A stretch of 14,982 bases of DNA from Deltaproteobacteria bacterium. GTDB taxonomy: Bacteria; Desulfobacterota; UBA8473. Numbering within the stretch: the first letter of the stretch is position 1; every line of letters starts with the position of its first letter. Positions 1 to 5,854 of the stretch are shown here, one piece after another. The position numbers were made by a program, and so were the translations under genes. The notes beneath the pieces were generated by a model. It did not search any database, was not told where the DNA came from, and worked only from the letters and a program-made list of their open reading frames with translations. The stretch covers positions 1 through 14,982 of the forward strand of contig DAOWME010000046.1 in the NCBI GenBank assembly GCA_030643245.1, in the 5' to 3' direction.

Positions 1-79
1 ATCGGGGGCATAAAAATCCATGATGAGGGATTTCGTCATCCATTTAGGTATAAATATTTATTTTTATGGTAAAAAATGA

Positions 80-108
80 TTGACAACGGTAGACTTCAAT
101 TATACCAT
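80..108 (+). promoter_or_regulatory. Possible sigma70 promoter upstream of efp
   Basis: A perfect TTGACA at 80-85 is followed after 17 bases by TACCAT (103-108, 4 of 6 matches to TATAAT), or after 15 bases by TATACC. The -35 is strong and the -10 weak. It would give a leader of about 250 bases before efp, containing the 228-269 hairpin. This is inference from matches only. Confidence 0.35.
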
Positions 109-227
109 GCATTCATGAAAATAGGCATATCCATACTTGGCGACGTATTTGTATCAGCAGACCGTTTAGCGAAGCGACTGCACATATCTATTGCGAAGCG
201 CACCCTATCAACGCGGTTCGAGTCAGA

Positions 228-269
228 CACGTTTTCCATCCAGGAAAAAGACACTGGATGGAAAACGTG
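228..269. repeat. Perfect 16-bp inverted repeat in the efp leader
   Basis: CACGTTTTCCATCCAG (228-243) is repeated perfectly inverted at 254-269 around a 10-base loop. No T-run follows on either strand, so it is not a classical terminator. The TTCCATCCAG core resembles the ends of repeat elements at 12372, 13085, 13276 and 14507, so it may be a minimal member of that family. It could also be an operator or an RNA stem in the efp leader. Confidence 0.75.
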
Positions 270-364
270 CTCCTCACCCGCCCCCGTTATATGTAAACCT
301 CGCCGAAGATATTGCGAGGATTTGCCATTTCAGTTCCTTAGGATTGAGTGGATAGCGAGGTACT

Positions 365-937
365 ATGTATTCAACATCAGATTTTCGAAAAGGCTTGAAG
401 GTGGAACTCGATGGGAAACCTCATGTGATAGTAGAATTTTTACATGTAAAACCCGGCAAAGGTGGCGCATTTGTAAGGACAAAGCTGAAAAACCTTGTTA
501 CCGGGAATGTCATCGACAGGACGTTCAGATCAGGTGAGAAGGTCGATATACCGGACATTCAAGAAAGGAAGATGCAGTATCTATACAACTCCGAAGATAA
601 CTTCTATTTTATGGACCAGGAGACATACGATCAGATCTTCATCACAGCAGATCAGTTGGGAACCAACAAGGAGTTTCTTCAGGGAGGGGTTATCGTCGAT
701 ATCTTTTTCCATAATGATCAACCCATGGGTGTTGAATTGCCGATTTTTGTGCAACTCAGCGTTTCTGAGGCAAACCCGGGGTTAAAGGGCGATACAGCCT
801 CCGGTGGGAGCAAACCAGCTACCCTGGAAACCGGCGCTGTTATTCAGGTCCCCTTATTCATTGAAGAGGGAAATGTAATACGAATCGATACCCGGACAGG
901 AGCGTATGTCGAGAGGATCAGCAAGAAAGGGGAGTAA
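365..937 (+). CDS. efp: Translation elongation factor P
   Basis: EF-P binds the ribosome between the P and E sites and relieves stalling at consecutive prolines. The 190-residue product has the usual family length and three-barrel layout: an N-terminal KOW-like domain beginning YSTSDFRKGLKVELDGKP, a central OB domain and a C-terminal OB domain ending GNVIRIDTRTGAYVERI. The loop VKPGKGGAF puts Lys32 at the tip, the position of the modified E. coli Lys34, so a lysine-type EF-P (possibly lysylated by EpmA) is expected; no epm genes are in the window. The ATG at 365 is preceded by a weak GAGG (357-360) at short spacing, but the N-terminus aligns well with known EF-P. The next gene starts 2 bases after the stop, so the two are probably co-translated. 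Confidence 0.97.
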   Translation: MYSTSDFRKGLKVELDGKPHVIVEFLHVKPGKGGAFVRTKLKNLVTGNVIDRTFRSGEKVDIPDIQERKMQYLYNSEDNFYFMDQETYDQIFITADQLGTNKEFLQGGVIVDIFFHNDQPMGVELPIFVQLSVSEANPGLKGDTASGGSKPATLETGAVIQVPLFIEEGNVIRIDTRTGAYVERISKKGE

Positions 938-939
938 CC

Positions 940-2607
940 GTGGAGGATAAATTCGAAAAACTGGCCAAGGCATATTCAGAAGGGGCGTCCAGGTTGAAAA
1001 CCTGGTCGGGTTTCCCGGTAAAAGAGGTATACACGCCCGAAGACACAAAAGAGATCGATTATGGCAGGGAAATAGGCAATCCCGGGGAATTTCCCTTTAC
1101 CAGAGGTATTTACGAAACAATGTTCAGAGGCAGGGTGTGGACGAAGAGAGAAGTCGCCGGGTTTGGAATCCCAAAGGACACTAACGAACGGGTGAAGTAC
1201 CTGGTAGATCAGGGACAGAGCGGTATTAATATTATTAATGATCTCCCTACGGCCATGGGTGTGGATTCCGATCATCCTATGGCGAAGGAAGAAGCAGGGG
1301 CAGTGGGCGCGCCCTTCTCGTCTCTGAAAGATATGGAGGAGACAGTTGAAGGGATACCCCTCGAAAAGGTTAGTATGTCCTTCAATGTATCAACTACGGT
1401 CTCCCCCATAGTTGTAGCCCAGTATGTTGCCGTTGCACAGAAGAGGGGTGTCGACCTGGACAAGCTAAGAGGTACGATACAGAATGAGCCTTTGAAAGGC
1501 AGGTATTGCGGGTATTCGCCCAGCACAATTCACATAGACCTGTGTTTACAGACATCAGCCGATATAATAGAGTTTTGTAGCAAGAATATGCCCCTTTGGT
1601 ATACTACGAACGTGAACCTCTACGATCTCAGAGAGACCGGCATAAATGCAGCCCAGGAGATTGCCTTTGGATTTGCAATGGCAATAGCCTATATAGAGAA
1701 CGTTCTCAAAAGAGGCTTGGATATCGATGAATTTGCGCCGAGGATTGCCTTTTACTGCAGTGCTCATATCGATTTTTTCGAGGAGATAGCAAAACTTCGC
1801 GCAGCAAGAAGGATGTGGGCAAGTATCATGAAAGAAAGGTTTAATGCGAAAAAGCCGAAGTCCCTCACCTTTAAGTTCGGTGTTCACACCGCAGGTTGTT
1901 CGCTGGTACCCCAGCAACCATTGAACAACGTGATAAGGGTTGCATACGAAGCCCTGGCAGCCGTTCTGGGAGGGGTACAATCCCTACACTGCTGTTCTTA
2001 CGATGAGCCCATAGCAATACCGACAGAAGAGTCTCACAGACTGGCATTGAGGACACAACAGATTCTGTCTTGTGAAACTGGGGTTGCCACTGTTGCGGAT
2101 CCGTTGGCCGGGTCTTACTATGTGGAATCCCTGACAAACAAAGTGGAAGAAGAAGCTACGAAAATACTCAAGAAAATCATCGAGATGGGAGGTATGATCA
2201 CTGCTATTGAGAGCGGGTGGATAGATCAAGAGATGGAGAAGGCTGCATACCAGTATCAGCAAGAGGTGGAGAGCAAGGAAAGGATAGTGGTTGGAGTCAA
2301 TGAATTCGTAATCCCTCCGGAAGAAGATATGCAGGGAGACTACCATAAAATCCCCTCAAAGGTGTCGGAAAGGCGGGAGGCTGCCATTAAAGAGCTGAAG
2401 GAAACGAGGGACAATCGTTTGGTTGAAGAGACCTTGAAGCGATTGAAAGAGATAGCTGAAAAGAAGCAGGGAGAAAACCTCCTTCCCCACATAATCGAGG
2501 CTGTCAAGGCCTACGCTACGACCGGAGAGGTACTCGGAACTGTGCGGATGGCCTTTGGATACGGTTACGATCCATTTGAGGTGCTGGAACACCCCTTCTT
2601 TTCTTGA
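940..2607 (+). CDS. Acyl-CoA mutase large subunit, methylmalonyl-CoA mutase family, atypical substrate site
   Basis: This is the TIM-barrel catalytic subunit of an adenosylcobalamin-dependent acyl-CoA mutase, which rearranges the carbon skeleton of a branched acyl-CoA. Family marks are GTIQNE (179-183), FAPRIAFYCSAHIDFFEEIAKLRAARRMW (265-293), NNVIRVAYEALAA, GGVQSLH (344-350) and DPLAGSYYVESLT (387-399). It ends HPFF near residue 554, so it is the stand-alone large subunit; the B12-binding subunit must be encoded elsewhere. By eye, the MCM substrate residues differ: Phe62 sits where Tyr89 (P. shermanii numbering) is expected, Asp229 where His244 is, and the Arg207 region reads RYCGYS without an obvious equivalent Arg. 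Methylmalonyl-CoA is therefore doubtful. Start is GTG at 940, with GGGGAG (929-934) inside the end of efp and a 2-base gap, implying coupling. Confidence 0.9.
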   Translation: MEDKFEKLAKAYSEGASRLKTWSGFPVKEVYTPEDTKEIDYGREIGNPGEFPFTRGIYETMFRGRVWTKREVAGFGIPKDTNERVKYLVDQGQSGINIINDLPTAMGVDSDHPMAKEEAGAVGAPFSSLKDMEETVEGIPLEKVSMSFNVSTTVSPIVVAQYVAVAQKRGVDLDKLRGTIQNEPLKGRYCGYSPSTIHIDLCLQTSADIIEFCSKNMPLWYTTNVNLYDLRETGINAAQEIAFGFAMAIAYIENVLKRGLDIDEFAPRIAFYCSAHIDFFEEIAKLRAARRMWASIMKERFNAKKPKSLTFKFGVHTAGCSLVPQQPLNNVIRVAYEALAAVLGGVQSLHCCSYDEPIAIPTEESHRLALRTQQILSCETGVATVADPLAGSYYVESLTNKVEEEATKILKKIIEMGGMITAIESGWIDQEMEKAAYQYQQEVESKERIVVGVNEFVIPPEEDMQGDYHKIPSKVSERREAAIKELKETRDNRLVEETLKRLKEIAEKKQGENLLPHIIEAVKAYATTGEVLGTVRMAFGYGYDPFEVLEHPFFS

Positions 2608-2732
2608 TGGATTACTCCGTCGCTTTCCTCAGTACCAAGGCACAACCTTTGCCAGTCTCTTGCGCTCAATCAAAGGGTGGTGAGCCGTTACCGTCTATCT
2701 TTTTCAAATGAGATAAGAGTATCTGCATCCAT

Positions 2733-3266
2733 ATGGATAGAGGATATCAAACACGGGGAAAGGATTCTCTGCGTGTTGTTGTCGCATCAGCAGCGGGTCT
2801 TGGCCTGTCACCCATCGCCCCGGGAAGCTTCGGCACATTGCTGGGCTTACTGTTTCATATTTCTATCATTCTTTTCCTCCCTGCCAAGACACACCTGACC
2901 TGCCTGGTCGCTGTATTCACACTCGTATGTATCGCTAATAATTTACTGACACCATGGGCAGAGGAATACTGGCAAGGCAAGGACCCAAAGAACTTCGTTC
3001 TCGATGAGGTCGCCGGCTATCTGCTCGTACCCATACTTTTTCGACATGGTCAACTATGGCAGGTTGTTTTTTGGGGCTTTCTTCTCTTCAGGATCTTCGA
3101 CATTGTTAAGGTACCGCCTGCCAAGCAAATTGATAAAAAAATGGAGGGTGGGTGGGGTATTCTTCTCGATGACTTGGTCAGTGCGGGATATGCGGTATCT
3201 GCGATGTATTTTTTACGCTGGGTGGGACCGAAAATCGGGGCATCAAGCTGGTTACTAAGCAGTTAA
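2733..3266 (+). CDS. pgpA: Phosphatidylglycerophosphatase A
   Basis: PgpA removes the phosphate from phosphatidylglycerol phosphate to make phosphatidylglycerol in the inner membrane. The 177-residue protein shows the family motifs in order: GLGLSPIAPGSFGTLLG (22-38), the acidic DEVAGYLLVP (91-100) and RIFDIVKVPPAKQIDKKMEGGWGILLDDLVSAG (120-152), with Asp91, Glu92, Asp123, Asp146 and Asp147 as likely metal or catalytic residues. Hydrophobic stretches at about 35-50, 55-70, 95-120 and 150-165 fit a membrane protein. The ATG at 2733 is the only sensible start before the conserved block; the ribosome site is weak (AGATAAGAG about 13 bases upstream). It lies 125 bases after the mutase on the same strand, so co-transcription is possible but unproven. 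Confidence 0.93.
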   Translation: MDRGYQTRGKDSLRVVVASAAGLGLSPIAPGSFGTLLGLLFHISIILFLPAKTHLTCLVAVFTLVCIANNLLTPWAEEYWQGKDPKNFVLDEVAGYLLVPILFRHGQLWQVVFWGFLLFRIFDIVKVPPAKQIDKKMEGGWGILLDDLVSAGYAVSAMYFLRWVGPKIGASSWLLSS

Positions 3267-3483
3267 GATTTTACTGGAAGAAGGCTTTGCAAAAGTAACA
3301 GCAAAAACATGTCAAAAATTGATACAAAAAATCAATAATCAAGAAAACGCTTTTTGGGAAGAAGACACGTAAAAACCTTCTTGAAATCAGTGCGAAGTCA
3401 ATTGAAAAGTATTATAGTTTTCATCCATAAACTTATCAGCGACCATTTTCTCAAGGGCCTATTTACGGAGGTTTTGTAAACCG

Positions 3484-3921
3484 ATGGAAAAGCTTATGTT
3501 ACGAACCGCAAAAGAGAACGATGAATCCTTTGTTAATGAACTCACCCGGCGCGTAATGCGGGAGTATGTGGAAAAAACATGGCAGAGCGAGAAGGAGCAA
3601 GAACGGTACTACGCGTTAAACGAATTTTGCAGATCGACAACTCAAATTATCCAATTCAAGGGTATCGATGTCGGTCGCATTTCTGTCACCCGGACCAAAG
3701 AACGCTTTGTAATTGACGGAATACATATACTTGCGGAATTTCAAGGCAAAGGAATAGGCGGAAGGGTAATGCAGATGGTTCTCGATGAAGCTAATGAGGC
3801 CAGGGTAAGCGTTGAACTAAAGCTATTAAAGAACAACCCGTCCAAGAAGCTTTACGAACGCCTCGGGTTTCACGTGTCCAGAGAAGACCGAGAACGGCTA
3901 TATATGAGATGGACTGGGTAA
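3484..3921 (+). CDS. GNAT-family N-acetyltransferase
   Basis: This 145-residue protein fits a single GNAT domain. Motif A, the acetyl-CoA pyrophosphate loop, is FQGKGIGGRVMQMVL with the Q/R-x-x-G-x-G pattern; motif B is VELKLLKNNPSKKLYERLGFHV, with the usual terminal Tyr-Glu-Arg-Leu-Gly-Phe. The N-terminal half (LRTAKENDESFVNEL) is the typical first strand and helix. The acceptor substrate cannot be deduced; small single-domain GNATs act on amines, antibiotics or protein N-termini. A GGAGG at 3467-3471 lies 12 bases before the ATG at 3484; an alternative ATG four codons later is possible. It is separated from pgpA by 217 bases and is followed by a 1-kb gene-free region, so it may stand alone. 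Confidence 0.88.
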   Translation: MEKLMLRTAKENDESFVNELTRRVMREYVEKTWQSEKEQERYYALNEFCRSTTQIIQFKGIDVGRISVTRTKERFVIDGIHILAEFQGKGIGGRVMQMVLDEANEARVSVELKLLKNNPSKKLYERLGFHVSREDRERLYMRWTG

Positions 3922-4025
3922 AGGGGCCATCGATTTATCCTCCTCCCAGTTACATTCAAATGAGGGTGTATACTCCCTAGTGCGTGTCTACCCCTGCTCA
4001 TAATGCCTGTATGGTATAAAGGATG

Positions 4026-4472
4026 GGCATCCTTCATATGAACTCAAAAGTAGTTTACTCTTTTCCTAACTTCAGACCTCGGTAAATTGAGCCTTTTTTG
4101 AGGCTAATTTTTGGACATCCCTCACCCTATTCGGAGGAAATGTCAAGAATTTATTACTACTTAAACAGGATATCAAAAAACTGAAGATGATCATAACATT
4201 TTGATATTCAAAATAATTAATGAATCAAAACATTTTGTCTTAGTAGTAATTTGAACTAGTATTTTAAGACAGCGAGTGTCCAATTTTGCCTGCATGTCTT
4301 ATATGTTGTTGATATTATTTACTATTGTGCTTTTTTTGGATTTATGCATAATGCGCTCACTAAAACGCTCAAACAGCTGCACGGGTTAAAATTTGACCAC
4401 CGTTGGATCTGTGCCGAGACCGTTTTTTTATTCGAAAGTGTAAACTACTTTATAGCTTTTATGAAGGATGCC
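4026..4472. mobile_element. 447-bp element with ~40-bp imperfect terminal inverted repeats
   Basis: The left end (4026-4065) and the reverse complement of the right end (4434-4472) match over their length: both begin GGCATCCTTCATA and share AAAGTAGTTTAC followed by a CTTTTC or CTTTC tract. A second inverted pair lies inside: ATTACTACT at 4153-4161 and AGTAGTAAT at 4242-4250. No open frame is present, so this is either a non-autonomous insertion (MITE-like) or the shell of a decayed insertion sequence. No target-site duplication is obvious. It sits between the acetyltransferase and the toxin-antitoxin pair. Confidence 0.65.
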
Positions 4473-4710
4473 TAATCGTCGCTACCAAAAAATAGCCTCT
4501 CCAGCTAGATTCAGTAAGTTCATATATTCTGAGACTCATTGGGCCAATTATTGTGAGACGTAGCAGGTAATGAACCGCAGTTATTTTTTGTCATAGAACA
4601 ATATGATTACAGCAGCATGATAAGTTATGATAAGTTCAGCTTTGCTTGAAGTGAATAATCTTGTCGTCTGAATAAAGATCAAGGCTTCACGTCGTAAAAG
4701 AAAACCCTAT

Positions 4711-4724
4711 CGTAATGCATTACG
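4711..4724. repeat. Perfect 14-bp palindrome
   Basis: CGTAATGCATTACG is identical to its own reverse complement. It lies in AT-rich non-coding DNA about 220 bases before vapB. It could be a regulator-binding site, but no promoter or gene is clearly attached to it, so a chance palindrome cannot be excluded. Confidence 0.4.
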
Positions 4725-4872
4725 CAAAGTGCGCAAGCTTTGCTCACATGTCCACTCAAAATTGTTATATTTCGGGCTTCACATATCTGACGAATAACAC
4801 AAATGTTGCCTCGCTAAAGCTTTTCGCCTGAAAGGCTAACGTTTTAAACCTGGCGAATTGAAAAATAAATCC

Positions 4873-4901
4873 TTTACAACAATCATTATTGATAGTATGA
4901 T
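4873..4901 (+). promoter_or_regulatory. Sigma70-type promoter of the toxin-antitoxin operon
   Basis: TTTACA (4873-4878, 5 of 6 to TTGACA) and TATGAT (4896-4901, 5 of 6 to TATAAT) are separated by an ideal 17 bases. Transcription would begin near 4908, about 35 bases before the antitoxin start. The -10 is itself the first half-site of the operator palindromes at 4896-4918, which fits autorepression. Confidence 0.65.
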
Positions 4902-4918
4902 AATCATATTATATGATT
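4896..4918. promoter_or_regulatory. Overlapping operator palindromes for antitoxin autoregulation
   Basis: Three half-sites occur in a row: TATGAT (4896-4901), ATCATA (4903-4908) and TATGAT (4912-4917). They build two overlapping palindromes, TATGATAATCATA (4896-4908) and AATCATATTATATGATT (4902-4918, perfect 7-bp arms with a 3-base spacer). They cover the promoter -10. Phd/YefM antitoxins repress their own operons by binding such palindromes, and multiple half-sites fit conditional cooperativity with toxin. The site role is inferred. Confidence 0.65.
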
Positions 4919-4943
4919 TTACTTTTGTAAAAAGGAGAAGACA

Positions 4944-5213
4944 ATGGAACGTATAAGTGTAACACAAGCGGTACGTCAATTCTCAGATCTACTTAATCGA
5001 ATTTTCTATCAAGGAGTAAGCGTAGAATTAGAGAGAGGAAATAAGGTCATCGCTCGAATATCTCCAGTTTCATCTGCATCCCCATTAAAAGTCAAAGACC
5101 TAAACAGATTGTTTGCAGAACTTCCTTCACTTGGGGAAGATATAGGGGCCTTTGCAAAAGATTTAGAGGATATTCGAAAACAAATACCCTTGGAGAAGAA
5201 TCAATGGGATTAA
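4944..5213 (+). CDS. Phd/YefM-family antitoxin of a PIN-toxin pair
   Basis: The 89-residue protein starts MERISVTQAVRQFSDLLNRI and continues VELERGNKVIARISPV, the usual Phd/YefM N-terminal DNA-binding fold. The C-terminal half (about 50-89, LNRLFAELPSLGEDIGAFAKDLEDIRKQI) is polar and helical, as expected for the toxin-neutralising arm. It should bind the toxin encoded just downstream and repress the operon at the palindromes over its promoter. GGAG (4932-4935) sits 8 bases before the ATG. The toxin start overlaps its last codons by 10 bases, the classic antitoxin-first arrangement that keeps antitoxin in excess. The AT-rich setting suggests the pair was acquired. Confidence 0.87.
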   Translation: MERISVTQAVRQFSDLLNRIFYQGVSVELERGNKVIARISPVSSASPLKVKDLNRLFAELPSLGEDIGAFAKDLEDIRKQIPLEKNQWD

Positions 5214-5614
5214 TGTTAGACACGAACGTTTTTATTTATTCCGAGCGATCAGGATCTCCGATAGATTTTTCTCAATGGAAAAAACATGGAGACGTGTATA
5301 TCAGCGCTGTTACTGTTTCTGAATTATTAGTTGGTGTCCATTATGCTAATAGTGAGGCAAGAAAGGCTCGACGTTCTGCTTTTGTAGAATCCATATTAGG
5401 GAAAGTCCCTGTTTTGGATTTTAACACTGAAGTGGCTAGGGTACATGCAGAACTATATGCGACACTTGCCAAGCAAGGACAAATGATTGGGGCGCATGAC
5501 TTAATTATCGCAGCAACGGCCTTAGTCCATAGCTGCATAGTACTATCAGAAAATATAAATGAATTTGAAAGGGTACCGGGGCTTGAAATCATTTCACTCA
5601 TCAAGCCATCGTAA
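5204..5614 (+). CDS. vapC: VapC-like PIN-domain ribonuclease toxin
   Basis: The 136-residue product is a single PIN domain, a metal-dependent RNase that VapC toxins use to cut tRNA or rRNA. The acidic site is visible: Asp6 in LDTN, Glu40 in TVSELLVG, Asp99 in GAHDLIIAATAL, and Glu120 in SENINEFERVPGL, where most VapCs have Asp (consensus T-x-N-x-x-D-F). The chemistry of that fourth site is conserved. The ATG at 5204 overlaps the antitoxin gene by 10 bases and has GGAG (5192-5195) at 8-base spacing; a second in-frame ATG at 5213 lies in a TAATG junction but is too far from that site. The partner is of the Phd/YefM rather than the AbrB-like VapB type. No frameshift is seen, so the toxin looks intact. 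Confidence 0.9.
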   Translation: MGLMLDTNVFIYSERSGSPIDFSQWKKHGDVYISAVTVSELLVGVHYANSEARKARRSAFVESILGKVPVLDFNTEVARVHAELYATLAKQGQMIGAHDLIIAATALVHSCIVLSENINEFERVPGLEIISLIKPS

Positions 5615-5637
5615 AAAAATAAAGGGGGTATATACTT

Positions 5638-5680
5638 GACGCAAGTGACTACAATATGTAGTATAGTGATCCATGATAAG
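5638..5680 (+). repeat. 43-bp repeat with promoter-like sequence, copy 1
   Basis: This stretch is identical over 43 bases to the reverse complement of 14940-14982, the right edge of the window. It begins GACGCAAGTGACTACAATAT and ends GTGATCCATGATAAG. With the two bases before it, it reads as a promoter: TTGACG (5636-5641), 17 bases, TAGTAT (5659-5664). ACTAC-AATAT-GTAGT forms a small inverted repeat over the spacer and -10. The role is unknown; it lies 23 bases after the toxin stop. Confidence 0.85.
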
Positions 5681-5725
5681 CAAACTGGAGATCCAGCCCA
5701 TGTGTCAATGCCTGGTGTACATCGA

Positions 5726-5744
5726 ATTTCGTCCCCGTCCCTTA
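5726..5744 (-). repeat. REP-like GGGACGGGGACGAA repeat, copy near vapC
   Basis: ATTTCGTCCCCGTCCCTTA matches the copy at 14925-14943 base for base over 19 bases, and its core matches 10640-10654 and, inverted, 14748-14759. In this copy the neighbouring sequence is not an inverted partner, so it is a single repeat unit. Such sequences resemble the REP palindromes mobilised by Y1-type (RAYT) transposases; that assignment is from family knowledge, as no such gene is in the window. Confidence 0.75.
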
Positions 5745-5835
5745 GCAATTTCTATAGATTCATCAGCATCACGTCCCCCCTCGGAATGTAATGTATGTTT
5801 CGCACAGGTCGAAAAATCGGGGGCATGAGCCACCC

Positions 5836-5854
5836 AGGGACGGCCTCGTCCCCT
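5836..5854. repeat. REP-like hairpin abutting the lipoprotein gene stop
   Basis: AGGGACG (5836-5842) and CGTCCCCT (5847-5854) form a compact hairpin with a 4-base loop. It resembles two divergent half-copies of the GGGACGGGGACGAA repeat. Its left-hand strand as transcribed supplies the TAG stop of the lipoprotein gene (5853-5855). It could act as a 3'-end stem for the mla operon transcript; no T-run follows in the direction of transcription. Confidence 0.45.

Larger units (their letters stand above)
1..364. other. Non-coding leader region upstream of efp
   Basis: No convincing gene is seen here. An open frame beginning at 76 runs into efp in another frame, has no ribosome binding site and no recognisable domain. 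The stretch holds a possible sigma70-like promoter near 80-108 and a perfect hairpin at 228-269, both listed separately. No upstream gene end is visible, so efp probably starts its own transcript. Confidence 0.6.
3922..4943. other. AT-rich gene-free region before vapBC
   Basis: No open frame with coding character is seen in about 1 kb. The region holds a 447-bp inverted-repeat element (4026-4472), a perfect palindrome CGTAATGCATTACG (4711-4724) and, at its right end, the promoter and operator of the toxin-antitoxin pair. A near-palindrome AGGGTGTATACTCCCT lies at about 3964-3979. In the remainder (about 4480-4700 and 4740-4870) I see nothing recognisable. The base composition, AT-richer than the flanking genes, fits acquired or decayed DNA. 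Confidence 0.6.

Noticed and set aside
214..223. GGTTCGAGTC resembling a tRNA T-loop
   Set aside because: The flanking bases do not form a T-stem and no acceptor or anticodon stem fits.
76..537. 153-codon open frame overlapping the start of efp
   Set aside because: It overlaps efp by 170 bases in another frame, has no ribosome binding site, crosses the 228-269 hairpin and has no recognisable domain.
4830..4860. Possible integron attC-like site (GGCTAACG, GTTTTAAAC)
   Set aside because: The core sites do not match the RYYYAAC / GTTRRRY pattern and there is no cassette structure or integrase.
5341..5748. 135-codon minus-strand frame across vapC
   Set aside because: It is antisense to an intact PIN-domain gene and runs through the 43-bp repeat; no domain is seen.
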